From contig CP110630.1 in the NCBI GenBank assembly GCA_026210745.1, forward strand, positions 2,046,001 through 2,110,000: 64,000 bases of DNA, in the 5' to 3' direction. The notes below the pieces were generated by a model, which had not been told where the DNA came from, made no database searches, and saw only the letters and a program-made list of their open reading frames with translations. The position numbers and the translations under genes were made by a program. Below are positions 45,503 to 54,767 of the stretch, piece by piece. Each line of letters starts with the position of its first letter. Position 1 is the stretch's first letter. Source of the stretch: Exobasidium rhododendri. Lineage: Eukaryota; Basidiomycota; Exobasidiomycetes; Exobasidiales; Exobasidiaceae.

Positions 45503-45613
45503 GATCCATTCACACTGAGACGCAGGAACCCCGAGACTTCTCCCTCCTACTCCCACAAACTATCCAACGGTGACAAAAGAAAAATGTATCATCCCCCATA
45601 TGTACTACAAGCT

Positions 45614-46655
45614 CTATACAATGCTTTCCAACTCCTTTGCAAACTGCAAATTGGATGTGATGGTGGCCTTTTTGGGAATGGAATCTTTGGAGGCTAAATC
45701 TACTTTGTTAGTAAAGTGAACGATTTGAGTAGTAGGGTTGATTTGCCATCCTCGCTGAATAAGGTGGTGGTTAAAAGACAGAGAATTGGTTAGAGAGACA
45801 CGAATTTTAAAAAGCGACGCGGAAAGCGAATCACGGCTCACCTCATTAGCAAAACTCAAGACTTCTTGCATGTTGTTGAAGAAGAGAAGCGTCGCAGCAT
45901 CGCTCAGAGGCAAGCTATCGTACGCCTTTTCCTCACAAGAAGCAATCTCATGCCTGATGAAACGAAGTGATTTGCTTGTCAGCCATCGTCGCACTTGTCC
46001 GTTTCCCCCACAAATCATGACTGACCTGATCGTTCCCATAAGCTCTTCCACAAAGTAGCTGTACTCTTCCCTTGGCACCTCCTGCCTCGCTCTCCAAACC
46101 TTTGAGTAGCTACCTTCCATCAGCCATCTCTCAAGATTAACTGGATGTTGAATGTAGGGAGAGCTAGCGACCAGAGAGGGAGGCAGTGTTTCGAGAGTGG
46201 TATGGAATTGTGATATCAGGTTTGCAGATAGTAGTCGTAGAAGTGAGAGTCCCAATAGTGGCTCTAGTGATTGCGACGAAGGAAGGGATGAGCTGGAGAA
46301 AGGTATCGCAAAGAAGAAAAGGTCAATAATCGACGGTCCTGCACAGCTCCGACCTGCAACATCGAGATCCTCACCCCAGATCGTTGTAAAAGACCCTGAG
46401 CAATCCGATGTACCGATCAAAGCTCTCAATATTTCTTTGCTTCAGACTCCAAAAAGCGCCCATCTCTAGAATCTCCCTCGCCAAGACCACTTCACTGGTG
46501 TGAGTTGTTGCATCTTGCGGTGAAGGCACAAGTAGACCAGACTGTGTCAGTTCGATCTTGGCTCTAGTGAGCTGTGATTTCAGTGTAGCTGGAGATGTCG
46601 ATGAACTTGAATATGCTTTGAGAAGTGCATCTCGAGTCGCTGTCAGAGAGCTCAT
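45614..46655 (-). CDS. RPN12: 26S proteasome regulatory subunit Rpn12 (PSMD8)
   Basis: Four exons (46655-46375, 46292-46026, 45953-45842, 45754-45614) give 266 aa, close to yeast Rpn12 (274). It is a lid subunit of the 19S particle whose incorporation triggers lid-base joining. Family features: ARDALLKAY-like start (MSSLTATRDALLKAYSSS), LGLSLLRLLSANLISQFHTTLE, the HPVNLERWLMEGSYSKVW segment, then HEIASCEEKAYDSLP and the PCI/winged-helix end RGWQINPTTQIVHF. All three introns (82, 72 and 87 nt by these joins) can be read through without a stop over most of their length, so unspliced message has unusually long open frames. It shares its 5' region with the tannase-family gene. Confidence 0.9.
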
Positions 46656-46763
46656 AGGTGCTGTAAGGGAATGATGACAGGGCTCACTTGAGTAGTATCT
46701 GTGATCCGGTACCATGCCTGACGCGCGGCTTTCCAGAACGCACACCACCAGAGATCCACATCT

Positions 46764-46769
46764 CACGTG
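46764..46769. promoter_or_regulatory. CACGTG E-box upstream of RPN12
   Basis: A palindromic CACGTG 109 bp upstream of the RPN12 start, in the region shared with the tannase-family gene. Function inferred from the motif only. Confidence 0.4.
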
Positions 46770-46820
46770 CGTGTGTCATTCACTCTTCAAACGACTGACA
46801 GGTCCAGGTCGAATTGCAAA

Positions 46821-46867
46821 TCAAGTCAATTCAATACAACGCAGGGTCAAGTCAATTCAATGCAAGG
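46821..46867. repeat. Short direct repeat, two copies 26 bp apart
   Basis: TCAAGTCAATTCAAT occurs at 46821 and again at 46847, followed in each case by a similar CAA sequence. It lies about 170 bp upstream of RPN12 and could be a local duplication or paired binding sites. Confidence 0.6.
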
Positions 46868-47411
46868 CCACCCCTGCTAATTGCCTGCATGCAGTCCCCT
46901 AACGCTTAATTGTGGTGAAAGCACAAGTCTGTTCTTTGCCCGTCTCCATCACCCCGTCGCAGCGAGTACTTTCAGGAATGGAGGTCGAATGACTCGAGGT
47001 GAATAATATTTCATGCTGGAGGCAACCGATGAAGACGGCTCCCAATGAAGATGGCGCCGCGTATCTTACAGCTCAGCAGCTGGCGGAGATTGTGTCTGAC
47101 CGATCAAGCCCCCCCCCCCTTTCGCCGCCGTTCGTGAGGGGGCTGAAGGAAGAAAGATCCGTCATACTCTGGTGCTATTAATCTATCTATATTATTCACC
47201 TGACTCGATTATAAGCAGGGGGTGAGGATAGCCCACTGCCTTCAGTGCATTCCCATCATCACCCTCACCCTCTTCTGCTTTTTCTCCTCCCTCTCTTCAC
47301 ACACTTGCGTCTCTCTTACTACGACACTCCTTTCTAGATCGGAAGCCTTTACTTAATCCCTCACACTCCTTGAAAGTACCGTACGTCCGTGTGGAGAGAC
47401 TTGACACGTAC

Positions 47412-49052
47412 ATGCTTTTCAAGATGCAAGTGCACCGGCTATGTCTCCTTGTGGCTTCACTCGTCTCCCTGCTCGCCGTTGAAGCTCAGTGCAACAGCGG
47501 AAAGGTGGCAAAGAAGATGGCTGGTAAGGATTCGGAAAAGCAGTGTCTTGCTCTCGCCTCCCAATTTACGTCGTCAAACGGGTTGGAACTCACCAACACC
47601 TTTTCTCAATATTTTGGGGAAGGGTCCATGCCATCTCTCGAGAAGCTCGTCAATCTGTATCCAGCGAGTGTCATTCCAGAGGCAACAAACGTCCCTGCAA
47701 TCTTGAAAAGTGTTGGCCCAGATGTTGACTTTAAGTGCGATGCCGGATATGCTCATACCAACTCGCGAGCTGGCCAACGAGCACCAGCAGGTGGCATGCC
47801 TGCTTTTTGCCGTTTTGGCTCTTACATCAAGACAAGCCCGCTCACAAGTGTCTTTATGGAGGTCTGGCTTCGTGAGTGTCGCGGAGGATGCGGTCAGGTG
47901 AAGATAAGTGCTCAACTCCCCTTCGATCGCTCCTCCTCCTACAGCTCTTGCATCCGATCCAGACATTCCTCTAGTCGCTCTCGATCCCGCTGACTTTCCT
48001 ACGAATACCACCGGTGCGATTCCTCGAAAAGACGGTACTTTGGAGCAGGCTCCCTTGTACGTCACCAAGGGGCAATTTACCCTACCAGAACCAGCACTCG
48101 AAGCAGGAGCACCCCTCGCTCCGAATGACGTACCTGTAGTGAAGCGAAAGGTGGCCAAGACGGAGGGTAAAGCTAGCAAAAGTACAGCTGCTCCGACAGA
48201 CGCCACCCCGCTAAAGGGATCAAAAGAGGACGTAACAAAACCAACGGACAAGAATCAAGCCGACAGCACATTGAAATTGGTCAAGAGCGCCAGTCTTTAC
48301 GCCAAGAGGCAATTTCAAAGGCACGCAAGGAGAAGCCCAAAGATGCAAATCCAAGAGAAGAGCAATCGTGCAATGACGGGCGAAGAGATCATCGGTGAGG
48401 AGTCTGGCTGGAATGGTCGATTAGCTGCAGCAGGCAATGGTGCCCAGCGAGGCTTCGTGCCATTGCCGGATCTCAAGCAATACATGACGAGGTACAACTT
48501 TGCTGTCATGGGCAACAACGGAGGACACTGGTCGAATGCTACCTCCGTCAGATGGATCAACGGACCTCATTTCACCGACACGCTCACCGACTTTGCCTCT
48601 CGAGCGAACCACGTCTCCCTTCTCCTATCTGAGGAGGTGATAGATGCCTTCTATGGCAAGGAAGAGGGCGTTCGTCTGCCAAAAGACAACGGTCGTGTCG
48701 CTCGCTACTACTTTGGTAGCTCGGTAGGAGGAGGCAGAGGCATGTCTTCGATACAGCTTGATCCGACAGACTTTAACGGCCACTTGATTGGGGCGCCTGC
48801 AATTGATTTTGCGAAGTTGAATCTCGGCCAATTGGCGACAGCGAAAGTCCACAGCAAGAAGCAGGCCGGTGATGGTTGGTTCACGCAAGGTGCTCTCTAT
48901 GGTCCCATCAAGAGCGTGGTCATGAGTCAATGTGACGAATTGGATGGCGTAAAAGATGGCATCATCTCTGACCCTTTTAAATGCAAGCCAAAGTGAGTCG
49001 TCCCAGACTTTGCAAGGCAGCACAGCACAATCACTGACACCACGACCGCCTC

Positions 49053-49118
<66 letters not shown>

Positions 49119-50077
49119 GCTCGCATACAAGACTCGAGCCAGAGTTGCTTTGTGGAGGTGGTGGAAGGTTCGGTGGCAGTAAAGGCACTTGTCTGACGCA
49201 AGCTCAAATTGACAACGCCTACAAACTCTACAACGAGACTTGGTTAGAGGGAAACTTCATGTATCCAGCTTACCTTCCTGGCCTCGAGGATTCCGCTTCG
49301 AGCATGAACGCTGCCAATGGAAAAGCTTCTGGTTGGACTCAGCTGGTAATCCTGAAGCAAGACGAGCTCGATCCCGACTTCAATGGCTTCACCGATATCG
49401 CATACGCACCGTTTGCAAAGGGCAATGCAGATGATCCCGGCAAGGTGAACGCTGCCAGCACTGACGTGTCCGCGTACATCAAAGCAGGCGGGAAAGCCAT
49501 ACTGTGAGTTGTCGCTTTGGGTGAAAGAGAAGGGAGATGTTTAAGGGGATGTCTGTGCTCACCTATCTCACTTTCTCACCACAGTTACCACGGTCTAGTC
49601 GATCTGGTCATCTCCCCCGTCGCGACGATCAACTACTTCGAAGCCGTGCGAAAGCTTTTCGGAGCAGACTTGGACAGGTCAATGAAGCTCTACCTTATTC
49701 CGGGAATGCAACACTCTCGTGGTGGTCGAGGGGCCATCAACATGGGCTTGCCCACTCATCGTGGCTGTGGAAATCGACCATTAAAGTATGACACCGATCA
49801 CGACATGACCCTGGCTCTCTTGGCTTGGGTAGAGAACGGGAAGGAGCCAAAGGAACAGGTCGCTGCCACGTACGAGCGTCGAGAAGCCTTTGTTCCCGAC
49901 CAGCCAACGGGCAAATCGGCTAGTGCCGACATTGATCTGCCGATCACCGATACATACCAAAATTACAATTGGGGACTCGTCAACACCAGAATCCACTGCC
50001 CCTATCCTCTCATGGCCAAGTACAAAGGGGGCGTCGCTACCGGCGAGCATAGTTACGCGTCTTTTGTCTGCGCTTGA
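47412..50077 (+). CDS. Secreted tannase/feruloyl esterase-family protein with altered active-site cysteines
   Basis: Four exons (47412-47871, 47945-48992, 49132-49503, 49585-50077) give 790 aa, or 786 from ATG 47424. A signal peptide (MQVHRLCLLVASLVSLLAVEA) directs secretion. The family hydrolyses ester bonds in plant phenolic conjugates. Recognisable segments: GWNGRLAAAGNGA, the nucleophile elbow YYFGSSVGGGRGM, GAPAIDF, CDELDGVKDGIISDP, the Asp segment LYHGLVDLVISP and the His segment PGMQHSRGGRG. Family enzymes have Cys next to the catalytic Ser and next to the catalytic His (CS-D-HC); here both are Ser (SS and HS). A Lys/Thr/Ala-rich insert of roughly 120 residues precedes the catalytic core. 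Intron 2 (139 nt) carries a long TC repeat. The esterase call is solid; the substrate is unknown. Confidence 0.85.
49051..49116 (+). repeat. (TC)n microsatellite inside an intron
   Basis: A run of TC dinucleotides (uninterrupted from about 49069 to 49116, with imperfect TC/TTTC before it) lies in the second intron of the tannase-family gene, just before its acceptor at 49131. It acts as an extended polypyrimidine tract and accounts for the unusual 139-nt intron length. Confidence 0.9.
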
Positions 50078-50651
50078 ACACTCTCTTCTTTACCGCTTGT
50101 CGCTCTACCGTGTTGCAAGCCATACCTCTTTCTGTGTACTGTACGTTGGCTATTACAACTTGGTCCGTTCCTACTCTACGACGGAAAACTTTACTGTGCT
50201 CCTTATTCAACAGAGTACTGCACATTTACGCATCTGACATACAGCTCCGTTCTGGAAGGCGTGTTGATCTAGGTGGGCCGGGGGCATTGAAGAAGGTCCG
50301 CGTAGAGAGTCACAGGCAAAAGGTAAAGCTTCATCGCGAGGACACTCTCTCTGCGTATCACATATACGTGTTCCGATGCAAGGCGTCGAAAGTGCAGCCA
50401 AATCACTCGACGCAATTGACCGAGACAAGGAAGATGTCAAGCTAAGATGGATTGTGCGTAAAGCGACGCGAGACTAGTAGCCTTGCTGTCCCTCCTGATC
50501 TGCTTCCGATGTGCGAAGGACAGAGCTCGCAGTGGGCTGTACTGAGAGACCTGAGTGTAATTCTCTTTCTGCGACATCCTTCTAAGCAGCCCGAAGCACT
50601 ACCTTCTCCTTCCTCACCTTGCCTCTACCCTCTTTTGCACTCTACTTCAAG
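50078..50651. other. Intergenic region before an unknown gene
   Basis: 574 bp between two rightward genes. The last 60 bp are CT-rich, like other start regions here. No other feature found. Confidence 0.45.
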
Positions 50652-51887
50652 ATGACTCACCCTTCTACTCTGCAGTCGATGCTCTTGGAGCCACTATATT
50701 TATCATCACGCTACGGACAAGCCGAGCACTCGATGAACCCCTACGTCGTCAACTGTGAAGAGCACCCACAGGCAATGTCGCTGTCAGATGCCAGTCCGGG
50801 CTCCCTTTCTACAGACTCATCCCGGAGCCTGACTGACACCATCCGTAGTCACCGCACCTTCGGACCATCTTCTACGTCGTCTCTCGGCTCACCATTCTCT
50901 ATCGCAGACATCCCTTCCTCGCCATCATCTCCAAGACCTACTATCAAAGAACACGTATTACCTCTTTACATGACAATCGCCCCATCAGGCTCCTTCCTAG
51001 ACATGCATCCGAGTCCCTCTTCTCCCAGATTGCCCCTTCCAAACGTTCTAACCCATGACCCAGGACTGATCTCCCCCTCTTTGATCAAGGACGATCTTAA
51101 TGGATCGGTACGAAACGGCTTGAAGGGCGTGTCGATGTCGCATCTGCTTGCCGGGTCGGTTGCGCGAATAAAAGCAGCAGAAAGCTCCAATCGTTACTAT
51201 CAAGATAGTTGCGTTGTCGCCACACTAGATAGCGAATATTGGCAGTATGAGAATCAACGGTTGCAACGCGAAATGCAGCTCTATGCTTCGAAGATGGAGA
51301 TGATGATAAAGCACTGCAGAGACTTGGAGCGAGTAATTGCAGACTTGAGAGACACAGAACGAGGTCAGCCTGCAAACAGAACTACGCAAGATCGACTTTG
51401 CGAACACTTACGAACTACACTGCCACTAGACTCTACCACTTGGACTTTACAGGACTTCCAATCGCAATTGCACCATAATAATGCATTCTCAGGATCATCC
51501 AGAGCACCGGACGGGTGCAGACCTCTTTATCACGACAACATCGAGTCATCTCAGTCCCACTGCAATACTGAGGTCAAACCTTTACTCTATTCCAGCACCA
51601 TCTTGAAGGCGGAAGTAGTGGGTACGAAGCAAGACTGCTCCACCATCAAGCACCCTTTTAATTTCGACCAAGCTTCCTATCCTGCCAAGTACGCCAAAGT
51701 CGATCCAGACGTCGACACCCTTTTCCCCTGCCACTGCGAGCAGCAACGACACCGAACATCGGTACCGCCTCGCCGAATTTGCCGCTGGGATTTGCCACAG
51801 ATGAGCGATCTTCAATCGCTTGAGATCGAAGTTGCAGAGGAGCAAGGACTTCGACGATGCTCTCACCCGTACGGTGGCCGAACATAG
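50652..51887 (+). CDS. Unknown fungal protein with a short coiled coil
   Basis: A single exon of 411 aa, starting at ATG 50652 (MTHPSTLQSML). The first 180 residues are Ser/Pro/Thr-rich and disordered. A helical stretch near residues 195-245 (EYWQYENQRLQREMQLYASKMEMMIKHCRDLERVIADLRD) is a probable coiled coil for dimerisation. The rest has scattered Cys and His (PCHCEQQRH) without a recognisable zinc-finger spacing. No family recognised. The heptad pattern could belong to a bZIP-like regulator, but there is no adjacent basic region, so I do not call it one. It converges with the F-box gene. Confidence 0.55.
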   Translation: MTHPSTLQSMLLEPLYLSSRYGQAEHSMNPYVVNCEEHPQAMSLSDASPGSLSTDSSRSLTDTIRSHRTFGPSSTSSLGSPFSIADIPSSPSSPRPTIKEHVLPLYMTIAPSGSFLDMHPSPSSPRLPLPNVLTHDPGLISPSLIKDDLNGSVRNGLKGVSMSHLLAGSVARIKAAESSNRYYQDSCVVATLDSEYWQYENQRLQREMQLYASKMEMMIKHCRDLERVIADLRDTERGQPANRTTQDRLCEHLRTTLPLDSTTWTLQDFQSQLHHNNAFSGSSRAPDGCRPLYHDNIESSQSHCNTEVKPLLYSSTILKAEVVGTKQDCSTIKHPFNFDQASYPAKYAKVDPDVDTLFPCHCEQQRHRTSVPPRRICRWDLPQMSDLQSLEIEVAEEQGLRRCSHPYGGRT

Positions 51888-52000
51888 ACCTAATTGATAG
51901 AAATGCACCGTCCTTATGTATTGATTATAGATTGCCAAATATGCGATTGAGATAATTTACAGGTTAGAAGACAGTGATGAGCCGCATCTCTTCTTCTCGT

Positions 52001-54502
52001 TCAATCATCTGGGAAGGCACGTTGACCTCGGCCATTCATGACAAGATGCAGCTGGCCTTTTTGCGCCGAGAGGCAACGGAATATTTTGCCAATTCCCCTC
52101 TGTTCTAGCAACTGATCGACCTCCCGGTAAGTTACGAGCCCCAATGTATTGCCACTGCCGCTTACTCCCGGTCTTGATGCGGTGTCCGATCGAAGCGCCG
52201 CAGGTGTGATATTACAGTGAGCTACGTAGCGGGTCGACCCGTCCTCCACCATGCTCTGATAAAAGTGCTGGATACGGCCACCGTTGGGCAGTCGATCCAC
52301 ACCCATGTTCCTCATCCACTCTTCTGTTGCGTCGCACTTCTCACTCCAGTCTAGAATGACTGCTGTGTAGCCGTACACTCGATGCACAAAGACCGTTCCT
52401 ACCTTGTACATCTCTGCATGCTCGTCTGCCAATCTTCTCTTCGGCGTAGGGCCCTGCGAGTCTTCATCGAGTATGTTTTGGAACATGGTGGAAGTGGATC
52501 TCCTGGCCGCTTCATTCGCTATGTACAGCGGTGACTGGATATCCGAGTCCACCATTTCACCTTGCACGACCAAGGTGTCGAGTGGAAAGTACGTTTGAAT
52601 CAAGGTAGCACACCAATCGATCCCATGCACACCCAATTCAGTTCCGAGGCGAGTCAGGGCATTCGATGCTGCGTGCATGGCAGATTGCTGATCGAAATCA
52701 CTCCATTGAACTCGACGGTGATATCGGCCCTTGGTTTGACGACGAGATCCTGCCCCTTCCAGGCAGAACGGTGATACGAGTTGAGGGCCGGACGGAGCAA
52801 GGTACGTCCTCCGCGGATGGAAGACGTTGTTGGGTGTCAGGACAAGACGATCGAAGACTCTATCGGCTCGAACGCTCTTCTCAACAATGTCCAGATCAGA
52901 CTGTTTCTCCTCCTCCTCCTCCTCCTCCTCCTCATCTACTGTAGGAGCGGCACTGGTGTTGACTCGCCGCACATTCTGAGCTTCTTGTACGCTCCTGACT
53001 ATATTCATCGATGCTCGCAAACATGCAGCCACGGGCGTGCTTTGACTGACGGATGTCTCCTCCAGTGGCATACGCATTTGGGCAAGTGTTGCACGGATGT
53101 CTTCCCTGTTCAAGATTTTGCCGTCTCCGTAGACATCGATCCAGAAGCGACCCGCGTTGTCAGGGAAAGGTGAAACTGCACCGTCAAGGCTGGAGGTGAC
53201 ACCGTCGTAGTCGACTACCACCAGTACCTTTGCCGGTGTGTTCGTTGGCAGTGCTGATAGTCCTAGTCGAGAGGCAATACCGCAATAGAGAATAGAAAGA
53301 CTCATAGGTAGAGTCTCCCTTCCCGACTCGTCCAAACAAAAGTGAAGGAAGTTGTTGTCCAAATTGTGGAAATCCTCGAGCAAAGCACCCTTGAACGACC
53401 TGCTACACATGAAAGAGTATATGCCCAAGGCATATCGCTGATGACTCTTCTCAAGAGTGATATCTTTAGAGGCAAGGTACAAGGAGCAGCTGACAGCAAG
53501 CGTGTCCAGCTCTTCTGAAATCTCTTGACCCTCTCCCCCTCGGAACATGGACAACCAGCTGAAGAGGTTCTCGAATTCTTTGGACAAACTTGCGCAACGA
53601 AGAGCTTTGCCATAGGTATCTTCGAATTCCTGGTTTCGCATATTGAGCCAGTGCTGCGTACTAGGCTCTGTTGCGCAACCCTCTCTGCGTGACACAAGAC
53701 CAGACAAAGCTTCGCGACATTGCAAGTGCTCCAAGAGCTCCTTACCGTAATGGAGTAGGCTCAAGTGATGACTTGGCGATCTTCTTGTTCTTGGTAGACG
53801 GACTTGCAAGGCAGTGGGAAAAATGGAAGCTGAAGGGTCAAAAGATTCTTTGTCGTTGTCGCCTTTGCGCGACTGACTGGCAATCAGTGCGTGGAGGACA
53901 TCCTTGGCGTCATTCCCATACTTGTCGACAATGTCCTTCACTCTCTCCAGCCAGCATGTACTTAACTGAATTTGCGTGTTGACGCTTTCGAGTACCTGAT
54001 CATCAATACGAATGCGCTCCAGGAACAGCTGATAAAAGTACGGGTTGCGATTGGTATCTGCCTCTTGGTCATCACTCCTCATTGGCCCGCCGCTGAGACA
54101 GCGTGGAAATGGAGTCGTCTCATTAGTTTGTGGTGGCAAGGTATCTATCTTCGCACGCTTGCTGTGATGAAAACTTGCCAGCGATGCATTCACATCTGCT
54201 GACCAAGCTCTTCCAGCTGCCTCTTTCAACTCTTTGTAACGCCTGTTCTCCCTCCGTCTCCTTGTTCCCCTCTCAGCTTCTCTCCTCTCATCTCCCTCTC
54301 TCCAAAATGAAAAATATGCCTGCTCCCATGAAGGAGATGTTGTGGAGATGCGATAGAATGAACGAGAAGATTGAGCGAGTCGTGATAGCTCTAGTGGAGA
54401 AAGATGACTGAAGATGGCTTCAAAGACTTCATATGGAAAGGCAGCCAAGATGTTCTTCCGGTCTGATTCGATGCTGCAGGATGCTCCTGCATCGTCAAGC
54501 AT
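52001..54502 (-). CDS. FBXO21-like F-box protein (F-box, SirB1-like, YccV-like)
   Basis: A single exon of 833 aa from ATG 54502. Domains in order: an F-box at about residues 20-65 (AAFPYEVFEAIFSHLSPLELSRLAQSSRSFY) for Skp1 binding; a region at about 300-435 resembling the transglutaminase-like SirB1 fold (DTLAVSCSLYLASKDI, LPMSLSILYCGIASRLGL); and at about 695-760 a YccV/hemimethylated-DNA-binding-type domain (YKVGTVFVHRVYGYTAVILDW, FYQSMVEDGSTRYVAHCNI). This three-part order is that of animal FBXO21, an SCF ubiquitin-ligase substrate receptor. A poly-Glu run sits in the linker. The frame is open 48 codons further upstream but has no ATG. Substrate unknown. Confidence 0.82.
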   Translation of the reverse strand: MLDDAGASCSIESDRKNILAAFPYEVFEAIFSHLSPLELSRLAQSSRSFYRISTTSPSWEQAYFSFWREGDERREAERGTRRRRENRRYKELKEAAGRAWSADVNASLASFHHSKRAKIDTLPPQTNETTPFPRCLSGGPMRSDDQEADTNRNPYFYQLFLERIRIDDQVLESVNTQIQLSTCWLERVKDIVDKYGNDAKDVLHALIASQSRKGDNDKESFDPSASIFPTALQVRLPRTRRSPSHHLSLLHYGKELLEHLQCREALSGLVSRREGCATEPSTQHWLNMRNQEFEDTYGKALRCASLSKEFENLFSWLSMFRGGEGQEISEELDTLAVSCSLYLASKDITLEKSHQRYALGIYSFMCSRSFKGALLEDFHNLDNNFLHFCLDESGRETLPMSLSILYCGIASRLGLSALPTNTPAKVLVVVDYDGVTSSLDGAVSPFPDNAGRFWIDVYGDGKILNREDIRATLAQMRMPLEETSVSQSTPVAACLRASMNIVRSVQEAQNVRRVNTSAAPTVDEEEEEEEEEKQSDLDIVEKSVRADRVFDRLVLTPNNVFHPRRTYLAPSGPQLVSPFCLEGAGSRRQTKGRYHRRVQWSDFDQQSAMHAASNALTRLGTELGVHGIDWCATLIQTYFPLDTLVVQGEMVDSDIQSPLYIANEAARRSTSTMFQNILDEDSQGPTPKRRLADEHAEMYKVGTVFVHRVYGYTAVILDWSEKCDATEEWMRNMGVDRLPNGGRIQHFYQSMVEDGSTRYVAHCNITPAALRSDTASRPGVSGSGNTLGLVTYREVDQLLEQRGIGKIFRCLSAQKGQLHLVMNGRGQRAFPDD
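52906..52933 (-). repeat. Trinucleotide repeat encoding poly-Glu in the F-box gene
   Basis: About nine TCC units on the plus strand read as Glu codons on the minus strand, in the linker before the YccV-like domain. Confidence 0.85.
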
Positions 54503-54767
54503 CGAGGAAGTGGGCGTCGACCACCGGAGGGTGGCAAGAGAGGTATTTCTACCAGCTCGCTGACGGTGTCTACTGGCTGGAGACAATTTCTCGACATTCC
54601 GAACCTCGAGTATCTGGCACAAACGTGTGGAGACGCGGTCTGCCACACTCGGTCAAGTGGAGCAAGGAAAGAAAGCTTCTACAAACATGAAAAGTGACAC
54701 CTCGCCGTCCTGCTATTATGCACCTGGGATGAGCACAAAGAGGTAAACGCGGGCAAGACGAGACACC

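Larger units (their letters stand above)
46656..47411. other. Divergent intergenic region RPN12 / tannase-family gene
   Basis: 756 bp. It contains a CACGTG at 46764, two copies of a 15-nt direct repeat TCAAGTCAATTCAAT (46821 and 46847), a C11 run near 47109-47119 and a strongly pyrimidine-rich stretch (47225-47335) just upstream of the tannase-family start. No gene seen. Confidence 0.5.

Noticed and set aside
47574..48251. Minus-strand open frame opposite the tannase-family gene
   Set aside because: Low-complexity Ser/Ala/Gly translation overlapping verified exons; no start context or homology.
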